Source of the DNA: Candidatus Poseidoniaceae archaeon
Lineage (GTDB): Archaea; Thermoplasmatota; Poseidoniia; Poseidoniales; Poseidoniaceae
DNA: 47,055 nt
NCBI GenBank assembly: GCA_028822845.1
Contig: JAPKCS010000014.1
Span: forward strand, 1 to 47,055
Direction of reading: 5' to 3'
Within the stretch, counting starts at the first letter, position 1. Each line of letters starts with the position of its first letter. Positions 26,001 to 34,501 of this stretch are shown piece by piece. The notes beneath the pieces are model-generated. The model was not told the DNA's origin. It saw nothing but the letters and a program-made list of their open reading frames with translations, and did not search any database. The position numbers and the translations under genes were made by a program.

Positions 26001-27380
26001 TTAACGCCACAAACCGAGCGTATCACGCAGCGCAGGTTCGAGGGTCGTGTGCTCAAATCGATAACCGATTTCAAGCAAACGGGCAGGATGAACTCGGCTG
26101 CTGTCGGTGGTGAGGGTGACACCCATTTTCCCAAACAGAATCCAGATACCAAACGGTGGTGTTGGGATGAAGGCAGGGCGGCGAAGCACTTTGCCGAGGA
26201 CCTTGGCGAAGGTTTTCTGTCGAACAGTATCGGGCGCCACTAAGTTGTAAGCACCTTCACAGGTTTCGGTCATCAGAAGATGATGCATTGCATAGATTTC
26301 ATCGTCCATTGAAATCCAAGAAAGCCATTGCTTCCCCCAGCCGATCGGGCCGCCAGCACCAAGTTTTGCTGGAAGGAGCATTTTTCCTAATCCACCACCG
26401 GTGGCATCCAAAACGATGCCTCCAGTACGAGAGTGGATGGTTCGAATGCCTGCATCCCGTGCTGGTTGAGCTGCTGCTTCCCAGGCTGTGCATGTGTCAG
26501 CAAGGTAGCCTTCACCACAGGGCGACTCTTCGGTTAATTCTTCTTCACCACGGTTGCCATAGAAGCCAATGGCACTTGCGATCAAGAAGACCTCAGGTTT
26601 GTTCTTGAGGCTGGCCAGCGTTGAAGCCAACAACGCCGTGCTGTCGGTTCGACTGGTGCGAATCAAATCCATTCGTTTCTTGCTCCATCGCTTGTCTCCA
26701 ATGCCAGCCCCACCTAGGTGGATGACGGCGTCGAAACCTTCGAGTGAAGCAGCATCGATGGTGCCACCGCTAGGATCCCATTGAATCTCATTGGCACCTT
26801 CAGCAGGCGTACGACGGACCAATCGCCAGATGTCATGGCCACCTGTGTCAAGGAAAGCAACGAGGTGCCGTCCGATCAAACCAGAAGAACCTGCGATCAA
26901 AACTTTCTTTCGGTCGAGTTGTTCGAATTCTTTGTGACGTGCCATGTCACGGGTCAGTCGGTTGGCTCGCGCCTTGAACATTCGATCAACACGCTTCTTG
27001 ATGCCTCGTCCTGCAACAAGCATGCCAAGAGAGCCGAAGGGGACGCTGAAGTTAACGGTGTCAACAACGCGACAGGTGCCGTCATCATTTGGAACAAAGG
27101 AGTGAAGGTGATGCCAGGACTTGAACGGCCCTTTGATCATGTCATCTTCGAACGCATGTGGCGGGTTGTACCCTTTGTGCCGAGCAACCCATTGGAGTTT
27201 TATTGGTCCCATCGGGAATCGGAAAATGCGTTCTGAACCGTTTTCTAATGTGGGGTCAGCTCGAACTTCTTCGACCTTTTCCCAAGGGGGCATGAGTCGA
27301 CGAAACGATCCTTTTTTCTCGTGCCAATCGAAGGTCGAGGGGACGTCAGCGGGCACATGTGTTGTGTAAGTGTATTCCAT
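26001..27380 (-). CDS. SRPBCC domain fused to TIGR01777-type epimerase
   Basis: 459 residues. Residues 1-150 form an SRPBCC/START-like ligand-binding domain (YTTHVPADVPSTFDWHEKKG to a C-terminal helix). Residues about 158-459 are an NAD(P)-dependent SDR of the YfcH/SDR39U1 type: KVLIAGSSGLIGRHLV (nucleotide loop), VIHLGGAGIGDKRW, RTSRTDST, AIGFYGNRGEEELTE (catalytic Tyr in the GFYG), and a C-terminal winged segment near VHPARLLEIGYRF. This fusion is known in the family. Its substrate is unknown. It is followed on the same strand by the class II photolyase, 18 bases upstream of its start, a pairing seen in bacterial light-response clusters. Confidence 0.9.
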   Translation of the reverse strand: MEYTYTTHVPADVPSTFDWHEKKGSFRRLMPPWEKVEEVRADPTLENGSERIFRFPMGPIKLQWVARHKGYNPPHAFEDDMIKGPFKSWHHLHSFVPNDDGTCRVVDTVNFSVPFGSLGMLVAGRGIKKRVDRMFKARANRLTRDMARHKEFEQLDRKKVLIAGSSGLIGRHLVAFLDTGGHDIWRLVRRTPAEGANEIQWDPSGGTIDAASLEGFDAVIHLGGAGIGDKRWSKKRMDLIRTSRTDSTALLASTLASLKNKPEVFLIASAIGFYGNRGEEELTEESPCGEGYLADTCTAWEAAAQPARDAGIRTIHSRTGGIVLDATGGGLGKMLLPAKLGAGGPIGWGKQWLSWISMDDEIYAMHHLLMTETCEGAYNLVAPDTVRQKTFAKVLGKVLRRPAFIPTPPFGIWILFGKMGVTLTTDSSRVHPARLLEIGYRFEHTTLEPALRDTLGLWR

Positions 27381-27398
27381 TTTGGTTGCCTCTGTGGT

Positions 27399-28895
27399 TC
27401 ATTGACCAAACTCTTGCAAGTAAGGTTTGAGGTCAAATTTACGTCGGGTGTTTTGTGAAGACATGTATCGGACTTTGCCGAAGATCGCCCGTTCTGGGCC
27501 CCATGCACGATCGTGGCGGCCGAGCACCCAGAAAATACCGGTGTAGGAATTTGGGTCACGCCCGTCCAGAGCATACGTGTCGTTGAGTTCAATCATTCGT
27601 TCTGCTGCTTGTTCGGGTGACTCAGACCATTCAAGAATCCGCTTGCCCCAAAGCATGCGGAGGTAGTTGTGAATGATGCCCTTACGAACCAACTGGCGCT
27701 GTGCTGCATTCCAGATTTCATCGTGAGTGTCGGCGTTTCGAATCTGTTCGAGCGTGTAGGTGCTGCGCTCGTCATCAGCGTGTTCGGAGAGGGTGATCTT
27801 TGCCCAATTGGGGAGGGATTCGAACGTGTTGTGGTTTGGGTTGTGGAATGAATTGTTGAATCCGAGTTCTCTCCAGGTGATGATTTGGTCAAGGAAGGCC
27901 TCAACTGGTTCAGGCAGGCCCCACCATCCAGCACGGGCTCCTCGTCGTGAGGCGTTGATGAGGTCGGGCATCCAGCCGTTCGTATCGAGGATGCTCCGAA
28001 CCACTTCGATGGTCGAGAGGTGACCAAAGTGGAACCAGGGTGAAAGGCCAGTCGTCGCAGGGTTCTTGACTTGGTTTCGATCTTCATGGTAGCGGCTCAT
28101 TCGGTTGGATAAAAATTCTCGAAGCATTCGAACAGCGGTGTCTCGGCCACCTCGTACGTTGGGGACGGGCGGCACACTGTGGTCGATTTTTAGCGTTGAC
28201 AAGGCATCGATTCCAACCGAGCCTTGCTCACCCGCTCGCCACAGCCATTCAAACGGGGTGACTCCGAGTTCAGAGCGCTCGGCAATGGCACTGTAGGTTT
28301 CGTCGTCCATCCACAGTGAATGGTCGGGTTGAACTGGAATCTGAGATGGCCACGATTCAATGCATTCAACAAAGCGTTCATGGACAAAACGACGGAATCC
28401 ATGAGCGGTGGGATAGGTACGATCGGTCCAGGACATTGGGAACACACCGTTGGAATCAACAACCATGAACCGGCGCTGAAGGGACTTAGCAGCGCTTTCA
28501 ACGGCTTTGCGTGGGAAATACGTGGGGAATTCATCGCTGACGACAAGAACAGCCTTATCGGCGAGTTCGTGTAATTTGCCTATTTTCCCAGAGAGCGGAT
28601 TTTCAACCCAAGGAATGTGGCGGATGTTGTTTTCTTTGAAGATGCGAATGTTGTCGAGCATACCTTGAATCATGAACGACGTGATTCGGTCGTTGGCAAA
28701 TTCGTGCCGTGTTGATATTTCTTCGAGGACCAAGAGTGGTACATTGCGCTGTTCTGCAACATGGGCTGCGTATTCCAATGCTGCGTTGCAATGGAACCGG
28801 CGGTTGGCGATCATCCAGTACAGCACATAGTCGCCCTCATTGTTGAGCGGTTGGGTGTTGAGGGCCCGAGCTCGGTCACTCAGTTTTGGATTCAT
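27399..28895 (-). CDS. phr: Class II CPD photolyase
   Basis: 498 residues from the ATG at 28895, which overlaps the Nudix stop (ATGA), so the start is fixed by coupling. The N-terminal alpha/beta antenna domain starts VLYWMIANRRFHCNAAL, and the C-terminal FAD domain has ITWRELGFNN, MLWGKRILEWSESPEQA, LDGRDPNSYTG and WGPERAIFGKVRYM. These match the class II photolyase family, which repairs cyclobutane dimers with blue light and reduced FAD. The Trp-rich FAD region looks intact. Coupled to Nudix upstream and to the SRPBCC-epimerase downstream. Confidence 0.96.
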   Translation of the reverse strand: MNPKLSDRARALNTQPLNNEGDYVLYWMIANRRFHCNAALEYAAHVAEQRNVPLLVLEEISTRHEFANDRITSFMIQGMLDNIRIFKENNIRHIPWVENPLSGKIGKLHELADKAVLVVSDEFPTYFPRKAVESAAKSLQRRFMVVDSNGVFPMSWTDRTYPTAHGFRRFVHERFVECIESWPSQIPVQPDHSLWMDDETYSAIAERSELGVTPFEWLWRAGEQGSVGIDALSTLKIDHSVPPVPNVRGGRDTAVRMLREFLSNRMSRYHEDRNQVKNPATTGLSPWFHFGHLSTIEVVRSILDTNGWMPDLINASRRGARAGWWGLPEPVEAFLDQIITWRELGFNNSFHNPNHNTFESLPNWAKITLSEHADDERSTYTLEQIRNADTHDEIWNAAQRQLVRKGIIHNYLRMLWGKRILEWSESPEQAAERMIELNDTYALDGRDPNSYTGIFWVLGRHDRAWGPERAIFGKVRYMSSQNTRRKFDLKPYLQEFGQ

Positions 28896-29383
28896 AAATT
28901 GCCACCCCACGCCTCGGGCAGTGTGTGCAGGACATACGGATGGCCGCGGTCTGCTTCATAGTCGATGCTTGAGAGCAAATGTTTTGAATTCACTGCGTTG
29001 ATTGCCATGGATTTCATGGCATCGCTGATCCAATCAAGGGTTGAGAACTTCTCGGCTGAGACAAACACCGCCTCTGATACTTCGCTGTTCGGTGTTGGTA
29101 TCGCATCTGGTGCGACCTCGACGAGATAGGCGATAAAAATGGCAGGGGTGCCATCGAGCAGCCTCTCTCGGACCGACTGCACGCCCATCACGACCCCATC
29201 GATGTCACATTCCTCTTTGAGTTCTCGAAGAGCAGCGTCTCGTGGCAACTCTCCCGGGTCGACGTAGCCCTTAGGCAAACCCCATCGTCCTTGGTAGCGG
29301 CCATGTTGCTCTCTTACGAGCAGGATTGTACGTGCACGGCGCACAATTGCAGCAACACCCAAATCGCATTCCACATTGTGCAT
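28892..29383 (-). CDS. Nudix hydrolase
   Basis: 163 residues from the ATG at 29383. Its Nudix box runs G39-x5-E45-x7-R53-E54-x2-E57-E58 within WGLPKGYVDPGELPRDAALR and on; the usual Gly after EE-x is Asp60, a mild deviation. An ATG at 29425 in frame would add 14 residues, but a TATA box CTTTATA is centred 28 bases before 29383, exactly right for a leaderless mRNA starting at this codon. It overlaps the photolyase start by four bases. The substrate (oxidised nucleotide, NAD, ADP-ribose and so on) is not evident. Sanitation of damaged nucleotides would fit the repair setting. Confidence 0.92.
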   Translation of the reverse strand: MHNVECDLGVAAIVRRARTILLVREQHGRYQGRWGLPKGYVDPGELPRDAALRELKEECDIDGVVMGVQSVRERLLDGTPAIFIAYLVEVAPDAIPTPNSEVSEAVFVSAEKFSTLDWISDAMKSMAINAVNSKHLLSSIDYEADRGHPYVLHTLPEAWGGNL

Positions 29384-29407
29384 AAATTTCTTACTTGGCG
29401 AAATGCG

Positions 29408-29414
29408 TATAAAG
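29408..29414 (-). promoter_or_regulatory. TATA box of the Nudix-photolyase operon
   Basis: CTTTATA on the minus strand, centred 28 bases before the Nudix ATG at 29383, implying leaderless transcription. Confidence 0.6.
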
Positions 29415-29447
29415 GAATGTTTCATTCTTGTACGAATAAAAACAGCC

Positions 29448-29456
29448 TATTATAAT
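29448..29456 (+). promoter_or_regulatory. TATA box of ribA
   Basis: TATTATAAT centred at 29452, 27 bases before the ribA ATG at 29479, with no Shine-Dalgarno site. It is back to back with the Nudix promoter, making a compact divergent promoter. Confidence 0.6.
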
Positions 29457-29478
29457 GCAATGAGCGAAACCACGGCTC

Positions 29479-30090
29479 ATGCCTCAGTACCCTATCCATG
29501 CTGCTCACATCAAAGCAGACGCAAATCTACCAACTGAATACGGCAACTTTCGCATGAGGGTCTTCGTCGATGATGCGGGCGCTGAGCACTCGTTGCTCTC
29601 CGTTGGTCTCGATGAATCCACGTCCGCTCCGCTCGTCCGCATTCATTCAGAGTGCCTCACGGGTGACGCTTTTGGATCACTCAAGTGCGACTGTGGACCC
29701 CAACTGAAGGCCTCGATGGCCCGCGTCCAGGAAGAAGGATGCGGAGCGATCCTCTACATGCGACAGGAAGGGCGAGGCATCGGACTTGAAGCGAAGATTC
29801 AAGCCTATGCGCTCCAAGATCTCGGTCTCGACACCCTTGATGCAAACCTTGCTCTCAACTTGCCTGCTGACGCCCGTGAGTATTCGTTCTGTGCAGAGAT
29901 GCTAACAAAGGTCGGCGTCGATGAAGTCCGCCTGATGACCAACAACCCGCTGAAAGTTCACGGACTTCGTTCCAACGGAATTGCGGTTCATGAGCGTTTG
30001 CCGCACATCGCAGGCCGTTGTGAATTGAACGACCATTACCTCTCGACCAAGAAAAAGCGAATGGGGCATTTGATACCAGAACAGGCTTGA
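29479..30090 (+). CDS. ribA: GTP cyclohydrolase II
   Basis: 203 residues. Zinc ligands lie in SECLTGDAFGSLKCDCGPQL (Cys-x10-Cys-x-Cys). The GTP-binding and catalytic block is RQEGRGIGLEAKIQAYALQD, with MTNNPLKV near the end. It starts riboflavin synthesis by opening GTP. No DHBP synthase domain is attached and no other rib gene is present. Promoter spacing supports the ATG at 29479 as the first transcribed codon. Riboflavin is the FAD source for the photolyases and the flavin oxidase nearby, a sensible but unproved link. Confidence 0.95.
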   Translation: MPQYPIHAAHIKADANLPTEYGNFRMRVFVDDAGAEHSLLSVGLDESTSAPLVRIHSECLTGDAFGSLKCDCGPQLKASMARVQEEGCGAILYMRQEGRGIGLEAKIQAYALQDLGLDTLDANLALNLPADAREYSFCAEMLTKVGVDEVRLMTNNPLKVHGLRSNGIAVHERLPHIAGRCELNDHYLSTKKKRMGHLIPEQA

Positions 30091-30097
30091 AACTAAG

Positions 30098-30104
30098 TTA
30101 TAAG
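30098..30104 (+). promoter_or_regulatory. TATA box of the peroxiredoxin-regulator pair
   Basis: TTATAAG centred 25 bases before the ATG at 30126, supporting a leaderless start there and ruling against the upstream TTG at 30087. Confidence 0.55.
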
Positions 30105-30125
30105 GACACGATTCGAGGCAAAGGC

Positions 30126-30605
30126 ATGACCAATCAACTCTCGGGGGAAAAGGCCCCAGATTTCACTCTTCCTTCATCGAAAGGAGAGACAGTTTCTCTC
30201 TCGGATTTCGATGGAAAATGGAAAGTCGTCTTCTTCTATGCTAAAGACGGCTCACCGACCTGTAAGCGTGGCTGCTTGACCTTCAAAGAACAGTTTGACC
30301 TGTTCCAATCCTTGACGCCACCCGTTGAAGTCATCGGAATCAGCCAAGATTCCATCGAAGATCATCGCCGGTTCAAGGAAGATCTCGACCTCCCCTTTGC
30401 GCTCCTGAGCGACCCTGATCGGGAAGTCGCAGAAGCCTTTGGCGTTCCCTTGTTCCTCGGCCGATTCCCGGCCAAATCCTCGTTCCTTATCGGTCCTGAC
30501 CGTACCGTTCACTACTGCTATGACTGGCTGTTCCGCCCTCGCCGTCACGTGGCTCGTATTCTCGACGCCTTCAGTGAACTATCATCCGGGGGATCAATGA
30601 AATGA
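30126..30605 (+). CDS. Peroxiredoxin, BCP/PrxQ-like
   Basis: 159 residues, thioredoxin-fold start APDFTLPSSKGETVSLSDFD. The peroxidatic Cys46 sits in KDGSPTCKRGC, with a second Cys50. BCP/PrxQ proteins usually have Cys-x4-Cys; here it is Cys-x3-Cys, so whether Cys50 resolves the sulfenic acid is uncertain. It reduces peroxides using thioredoxin-like donors. Stop and the TrmB-like start overlap (ATGA), so the two are coupled. Confidence 0.9.
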   Translation: MTNQLSGEKAPDFTLPSSKGETVSLSDFDGKWKVVFFYAKDGSPTCKRGCLTFKEQFDLFQSLTPPVEVIGISQDSIEDHRRFKEDLDLPFALLSDPDREVAEAFGVPLFLGRFPAKSSFLIGPDRTVHYCYDWLFRPRRHVARILDAFSELSSGGSMK

Positions 30606-31993
30606 ATTGGATCGAACTGTTCGAAGATGCTGGCCTTTCAGAGCGCGAATCTCGTTCGTTGGTGATCCTCTCAGCCTCAAAGGAACTCAAAGCGAGTGAA
30701 CTCGCTAAAGAATTGGGAACAAACCGCCTCGATGCTTACAATTCGTTGTCCCGATTGACAGAAATCGGGCTTGTCTCAGTTACTGCAGACCGGCCAATGC
30801 GGTTTTCATGCTCTTCCTTGCCGGTGCTTTTCAAGCGCCTCATCAATGAACAACGGGAGCGAATCGATCGCACCTCCAAGGCCTTTGAATCGCTGATGTC
30901 AGGTGCTACATCCGAGTATGATGAAAGCAGCAGTGACACAAGCGAAGATACCAACGCTAAGTTTGCCGTCCTCAAAGGACGGGAGCACATCCACAAGCGA
31001 ATTGGTGAATTTGCAGCTCAAGCAGAAGAACGCCTCGTGCTCCTTCTTGGCCAGTTCGGTATCCTTCATGTGTGCCGTTCAGTGGCGCTTGAAGAAGTCA
31101 ACTCCGCCGCTGAAAGAGGCGTCGTTGTGACGGTGTTAGCCCAACTCGATCGCCGAACCGTACGGTTTTACGACCAATTGCACGAATCAATTGCAGTTCG
31201 TCATTCCGATGAAGTAAGTTCGCTTGGTGTGCTGCAAGACAACAGCAACGTCATTCAATTCCTTCATGTTGAAGAAAATCCAGTTGGCCGTGGCCGAGAT
31301 GATGCTGCCCTTGTTGTCAGTTCTGAAGCCTTCGCCAACTCACACAGTGACTTCGTGAACGCCATCTGGACCAAGGCAATCGATATTGAATCGGCCAAGA
31401 AGCGATTCACCGAAGAACGAATCGTGGACCCATTGCGCCTTACTGTCGGCCAAGGTTCCTTTTTGGAACAGTTCCGTCAAGCACTCAAAGTGAGCGAAGA
31501 ATTGCCTGAAGAAGATGTTCCATTCAATCCGCAATCCTTCCTTGCTTCAAGCAGTGAAATCAATCAGGCTCGTGCCTCTCTGCAAGATGGACGAATAAGC
31601 AGTTTGCATGAACTCGGCATCGACCTTGCGGCCATGCTAAGGCAAGTCGGTCAACGAATTGGAGAAGAACTCGCATTCAGTTTGCGTAAAATCGAAGGCC
31701 ATGTTGAATTCCTCAACGAATTGATGGATTGGTGGGAACACGCTGGACTTGGTGAATTGGATTACAACGCCGATCCGTTCTTCCACATCCTCGTCAACCT
31801 CGCGTATCCAGCCACCGAAAAAGACGACGTGCTTCCTCTTTGGCAACTCGATGATGGGATCATTGAAGGAGCCCTTCTCGCTCGCTACCCAATCAACGGA
31901 AACGTTCGAGTTCGTCGAGAAGCAGAAGGAAAGGATGCTTGGCGTTACACGCTCATCTTCATCGATGAAACCGATGAACACCTGCTTGAATGA
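30602..31993 (+). CDS. TrmB-like transcriptional regulator
   Basis: 463 residues. A winged-helix domain covers about 1-75 (LSERESRSLVILSASKELKA; SELAKELGTNRLDAYNSLSR). A linker then leads to a phospholipase D-like ligand domain (about 120-250; LKGREHIHKRIGEFAAQAEE, then RGVVVTVLAQLDRRT). The last 200 residues are unrecognised and may form an effector domain. TrmB proteins are archaeal sugar or redox-responsive regulators. Coupling to a peroxiredoxin suggests a role in oxidative stress control, as inference. It overlaps the peroxiredoxin stop by four bases. Confidence 0.8.
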   Translation: MNWIELFEDAGLSERESRSLVILSASKELKASELAKELGTNRLDAYNSLSRLTEIGLVSVTADRPMRFSCSSLPVLFKRLINEQRERIDRTSKAFESLMSGATSEYDESSSDTSEDTNAKFAVLKGREHIHKRIGEFAAQAEERLVLLLGQFGILHVCRSVALEEVNSAAERGVVVTVLAQLDRRTVRFYDQLHESIAVRHSDEVSSLGVLQDNSNVIQFLHVEENPVGRGRDDAALVVSSEAFANSHSDFVNAIWTKAIDIESAKKRFTEERIVDPLRLTVGQGSFLEQFRQALKVSEELPEEDVPFNPQSFLASSSEINQARASLQDGRISSLHELGIDLAAMLRQVGQRIGEELAFSLRKIEGHVEFLNELMDWWEHAGLGELDYNADPFFHILVNLAYPATEKDDVLPLWQLDDGIIEGALLARYPINGNVRVRREAEGKDAWRYTLIFIDETDEHLLE

Positions 31994-32031
31994 AAACATC
32001 TCTTGATAAGCGGGGCCTTTGATTTCCCCCC

Positions 32032-33249
32032 ATGAAGATGCTGACGTTTTTCCGCTTCATGCGGCAAATCTTGAAAAAGAAGCCAGCGGATTTGGATTGG
32101 ATACAGCGTCAAGGCCTCATTGCAGTCAAACTCGCACAGATTTTCGCGCTTCGCCCTGACCTCTTGGGCGTTGAGAAGGCCCGTCAGCTGCAACAACTGT
32201 ACCAGCACGCAGCCTCAATCGAGTCCGAGAACTTGCATGAAACCATCGCCACAAAAGCTCCTGCTGGATTTATGGATGCATTTGAATCAATTGACGATGA
32301 CCCTCTTGCGGCAGCATCGGTTGGCCAAGTTCACCGTGGCCGCCTCAAGAACGGCGATGAGGTCGTCATCAAATTCATCAAGCAAGCCAACGCGGTTGAT
32401 TTCAAGAAAGAAGTGGTCCGCATGCGCCGATGGATGCGTGTTTTCCTGGTCTTTTTCCCGAGGCTCCGCAAGGTTGGCAATCCAATGGCGCTGATCAACC
32501 ACGTTGCTGATTATACCTTGAGGGAACTTGACCTGCGCAATGAAATCAAGGGCGCTGATGAACTGGAAGCCATCAAAACCTCCCTGAAGGGAGAGTTCCA
32601 AATGGACTTGCTCCGGTTCCCAATTTACTACCCTGAACTTTCCAACGCCGACATCTTGGTTTCTGAGTTTATCAGCGGCATGTCGCTTGAAGAAGGCATC
32701 GAAGAAAAAGCCCTGACCTGGGATTTCCTTCTGCAATTCTTCCGCATCCACGGTGCCTACTTGTTCGGCATCGGAACCTTCCATGGTGATTTGCACCCTG
32801 GGAACTGCATCATTGACCATGACGGGAAATTTGTCTTTATCGACAACGGCGCCATTTGCCATGCACCGCAGCGCGTCGCTCACTCCTTGTTCCATTTCTT
32901 TGACCATCTTTCCCGTCAAGAAATGCAAGAAGCATTTGACGCTCTTCTGACCATGACCGATATCAATCCCACACCAAAGAAACTGGCGAAGTACTACGCC
33001 ACCATGGATAAAATCTACACTGATTTCGAGAAAAAACCGGTTGGAGAACAAAGCCTAACGACCATCATGATGGGCACTGTCAAAGCCGCAGTGATACATG
33101 CAGGGGCGGAGTTTGGTGAGGAAGCCTTCCCAATCATTCGGGCATTGATGTACCTTGATGGCTTGGTCATTCGAACCCACCCAGACGCCCTCTTGATTCA
33201 ATCGATGGGGCCATTCTTAGAGGAATTCAAGACCAAACTCAACATTTGA
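32032..33249 (+). CDS. UbiB/ABC1 (COQ8) family atypical kinase
   Basis: 405 residues. Signatures: A-rich nucleotide loop PLAAASVGQVHRG (91-103), catalytic Lys in VVIKFIK (about 114), HGDLHPGN (about 257), and metal site IDNGA (about 280). The family's N-terminal KxGQ motif is present only as KLAQ (residues 33-36), Gly to Ala. UbiB-type proteins support isoprenoid quinone or lipid synthesis. The ATG at 32032 is used; one at 32038 is near. A TATA-like TTGATAAG lies 26 bases upstream. It is followed nine bases later by the flavin oxidase. Confidence 0.9.
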   Translation: MKMLTFFRFMRQILKKKPADLDWIQRQGLIAVKLAQIFALRPDLLGVEKARQLQQLYQHAASIESENLHETIATKAPAGFMDAFESIDDDPLAAASVGQVHRGRLKNGDEVVIKFIKQANAVDFKKEVVRMRRWMRVFLVFFPRLRKVGNPMALINHVADYTLRELDLRNEIKGADELEAIKTSLKGEFQMDLLRFPIYYPELSNADILVSEFISGMSLEEGIEEKALTWDFLLQFFRIHGAYLFGIGTFHGDLHPGNCIIDHDGKFVFIDNGAICHAPQRVAHSLFHFFDHLSRQEMQEAFDALLTMTDINPTPKKLAKYYATMDKIYTDFEKKPVGEQSLTTIMMGTVKAAVIHAGAEFGEEAFPIIRALMYLDGLVIRTHPDALLIQSMGPFLEEFKTKLNI

Positions 33250-33258
33250 GGCTTCATC

Positions 33259-34497
33259 ATGGGGCACGTTGCAATCGTTGGTGCAGGTCTTGCAGGTCTC
33301 CGCTGTGCCACCTTGCTCCAAGCATCAGGTCACGAGGTCGATGTCTATGAGCGATCAGGAAACATCGGTGGGCGAATGGCGACCGATGAGGTTGATGGCT
33401 TCTTGTTGGATCATGGGTTCCACGTGATGCAAACCGCTTATCCTACCTCAAAACGGGCTTTTGATTTCAAAGCAATGGGAGCGAAGGCCTTCGAACCTGG
33501 GGCAGTGATCGTGCAACAGCGAAAGACTCGAGCAAAGTTCTGGACGCTTGCTGATCCCTTTCGCCGTCCTGTTCAAGGAGCATTGAGTGGATTAAACCGA
33601 TTTGCTTCGCCGCTGGATTTACTCAGGGTTGCTCGACTGCGCTTTGGCGTTCGCCGGGGGAACATCGAGAGCGTCTTTGAAGGGGAAAGCAACGGCACTG
33701 CAGACTACTTGGCTAAGCGTGGATTCTCTTCGAGCATGATTCAGCGGTTCTTCCACCCATTGTTCTCTGGTATTTTTCTTGAAGATGACTTGAGGACCAA
33801 TGAGCGTATGTTTCGTTTTGTCTTTCGAATGATGTCTGAAGGTGACATGGTGCTTCCGATTGGAGGCATCGCTTCGGCACCAAGACAACTCGCTCAACGG
33901 TTAGGCAATGAACGGATTCACCTCAATGCCAACGTTCAGATCCTCGATGATCAGACGTTAGAAATCAATGGTAAATCGATGGCCTTTGATGCTGTTGTGC
34001 AAGCCTTTAACCCCGAGCAAGCCAAAGAAAAGCGCCATGTTTGGACCCTACACTTCGATGCCCAACACTCACCATTGAAGAGCAACCACATCTTACTCAA
34101 CGGGGATGTTCGGACCAAGAACGGTCTGATTGCCCACCTTGCGGTTCCTTCTGATGTCCAGCCAAGTTACGCTCCAGACGGCAGGTCGTTGGTGACCATC
34201 ACCGTGGTTGGTGAGCGTGCAGACGCCCTCGGACTTCGGGCTGCTGATACCATTGAAACTGCTGTTCGCGATGAAGTCGATGTGTGGTTTTCAGGTGCCT
34301 CAAAGGATTGGCGTTTGTTAGCAGTCCAACACATCGAGCACGCTCTTCCTGAAGTCGGAGCGGACCTGCAACTCACCGCAGCACCACGAGTCACTGGCTT
34401 CGAATGCGGCGACCACACCTTGCATGGAAGCGTTGAGGGTGCCTTGCTGTCAGCTGAAACCATAGCGAACAAAGTTGACGCACATCTTCGGAACTGA
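33259..34497 (+). CDS. FAD-dependent amine oxidase / desaturase-like protein
   Basis: 412 residues. The N-terminal dinucleotide fold reads AIVGAGLAGLRCATLLQASG (GxGxxG at 8-13) and ends in an acidic residue at VDVYERSGNIGGRM. A second flavin motif near the C terminus (VTGFECGDHTLHGSVEGALL) matches the family's ATG-like close. The family includes monoamine oxidases, protoporphyrinogen oxidases and phytoene desaturases; the substrate is not evident. Placement between UbiB and a photolyase, with a phytoene synthase within 8 kb, makes carotenoid desaturation possible but not shown. Confidence 0.88.
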   Translation: MGHVAIVGAGLAGLRCATLLQASGHEVDVYERSGNIGGRMATDEVDGFLLDHGFHVMQTAYPTSKRAFDFKAMGAKAFEPGAVIVQQRKTRAKFWTLADPFRRPVQGALSGLNRFASPLDLLRVARLRFGVRRGNIESVFEGESNGTADYLAKRGFSSSMIQRFFHPLFSGIFLEDDLRTNERMFRFVFRMMSEGDMVLPIGGIASAPRQLAQRLGNERIHLNANVQILDDQTLEINGKSMAFDAVVQAFNPEQAKEKRHVWTLHFDAQHSPLKSNHILLNGDVRTKNGLIAHLAVPSDVQPSYAPDGRSLVTITVVGERADALGLRAADTIETAVRDEVDVWFSGASKDWRLLAVQHIEHALPEVGADLQLTAAPRVTGFECGDHTLHGSVEGALLSAETIANKVDAHLRN

Positions 34498-34501
34498 TGC
34501 C

